A stretch of 64,000 nt of DNA from Prorocentrum cordatum (Eukaryota > Sar > Dinophyceae > Prorocentrales > Prorocentraceae), in contig CAUYUJ010015298.1 in assembly GCA_963575745.1 (NCBI GenBank), forward strand, positions 89,290-153,289, read 5' to 3'. A model generated the notes under the pieces. That model made no database searches. It was not told the origin of the DNA and worked only from the letters and a program-made list of their open reading frames with translations. Both the position numbers and the translations under genes were made by a program. Shown here piece by piece: positions 63,810-64,000 of this stretch. How positions within the stretch are numbered: the first letter of the stretch is position 1; every line of letters starts with the position of its first letter.

Positions 63810-63946
63810 GGGGTAGGGGGAGGGGGGGAAGGCTTCTCAGAAGGAGGCTGCTTCTCAGAAGGTGCGGGCCTTGTCTGTAGATGTATGGCCCGCGCCTGCT
63901 AAGAAGCAGCCTCCTTCGAAGAAGCCTTCCCCCCTCCCCCTACCCC
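63810..63946. repeat. Long inverted repeat (arms of 60-61 bp, loop of 16)
   Basis: Left arm 63810-63870 and right arm 63887-63946 are complementary with only a few mismatches. They begin GGGGTAGGGGGAGG and end GCGGGCC at the loop. Left-arm words such as AAGGAGGCTGCTTCT reappear as complement in the right arm. Confidence 0.9.
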
Positions 63947-64000
63947 ACAGCGCGCCCCGCCCAAACGTGCCGCGCCGCCCGTTCTGGTCCACCACGCCTC

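Overview
The window is almost certainly nuclear DNA of a dinoflagellate. The strongest evidence is a complete 22-nt dinoflagellate spliced leader (dinoSL) at 5045-5066, followed by three 15-nt relict leaders, at the 5' end of a full-length LINE. Supporting features are the high GC content, the lack of recognisable introns, the many long microsatellites, and several retroelement families whose proteins resemble predicted dinoflagellate proteins. There is no operon, CRISPR array, rRNA or tRNA gene. No housekeeping gene could be identified.

Layout. 1-2.2 kb: a weak edge ORF and a minus-strand decayed DDE-transposase-like gene. 2.3-5.0 kb: degenerate (TCG)n and (TCC)n tracts around a coding-like but frameshifted segment. 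5.05-10.0 kb: LINE element 1, with SL array, ORF1 (coiled coil plus RRM-like), an in-frame UAG, ORF2 (endonuclease plus reverse transcriptase) and a perfect 21-bp target-site duplication inside a (TCC)n tract. 10-11.5 kb: (TCC)n, GC-rich DNA and (GGA)n. 11.58-18.85 kb: LINE element 2, with a RanBP2-type zinc-finger ORF1, then RNase H, endonuclease, reverse transcriptase and C-terminal zinc fingers in that unusual order; it carries two in-frame stops and a frameshift. 18.87-19.6 kb: a hypothetical coding-like ORF. 20-27.7 kb: satellites, minisatellites, long TG-rich tracts and GC-rich non-coding DNA. 27.8-28.2 kb: a paralogue of the LINE-1 target without the LINE (an empty site). 28.2-29.4 kb: a 5'-truncated reverse-transcriptase fragment. 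30.5-36.2 kb: LINE element 3 (ORF1-EN-RT-RNase H-zinc finger), heavily frameshifted. 36.3-37.7 kb: a composite repeat and pyrimidine tracts. 38.6-39.85 kb: a decayed Ty1/copia-like Gag. 40-50 kb: minisatellites, two copies of a 180-bp MITE and small dispersed repeats. 51.8-55.1 kb: a second composite repeat (reversed), purine tracts and a 90-bp satellite. 57.1-58.0 kb: a minus-strand Pro-rich ORF. 58.7-59.4 kb: hexanucleotide repeats interrupted by a 100-base assembly gap. 61.5-62.1 kb: a third composite repeat. 63.2-63.95 kb: inverted repeats and a large hairpin.

How the parts fit together. All LINE-derived segments lie on the + strand. Elements 1, 3 and 4 start directly after a pyrimidine-rich (TCC)n tract. 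For element 1 the tract, the AG inside the leader and the relict leaders together look like a reusable trans-splice acceptor. The most economical reading is that the LINE RNA is trans-spliced, copied back into the genome with its leader, transcribed again from outside and re-spliced at the AG inside the old leader. Three relicts plus one intact leader imply at least four such rounds. The motifs, frames and repeats are read directly from the sequence; the mechanism is inference.
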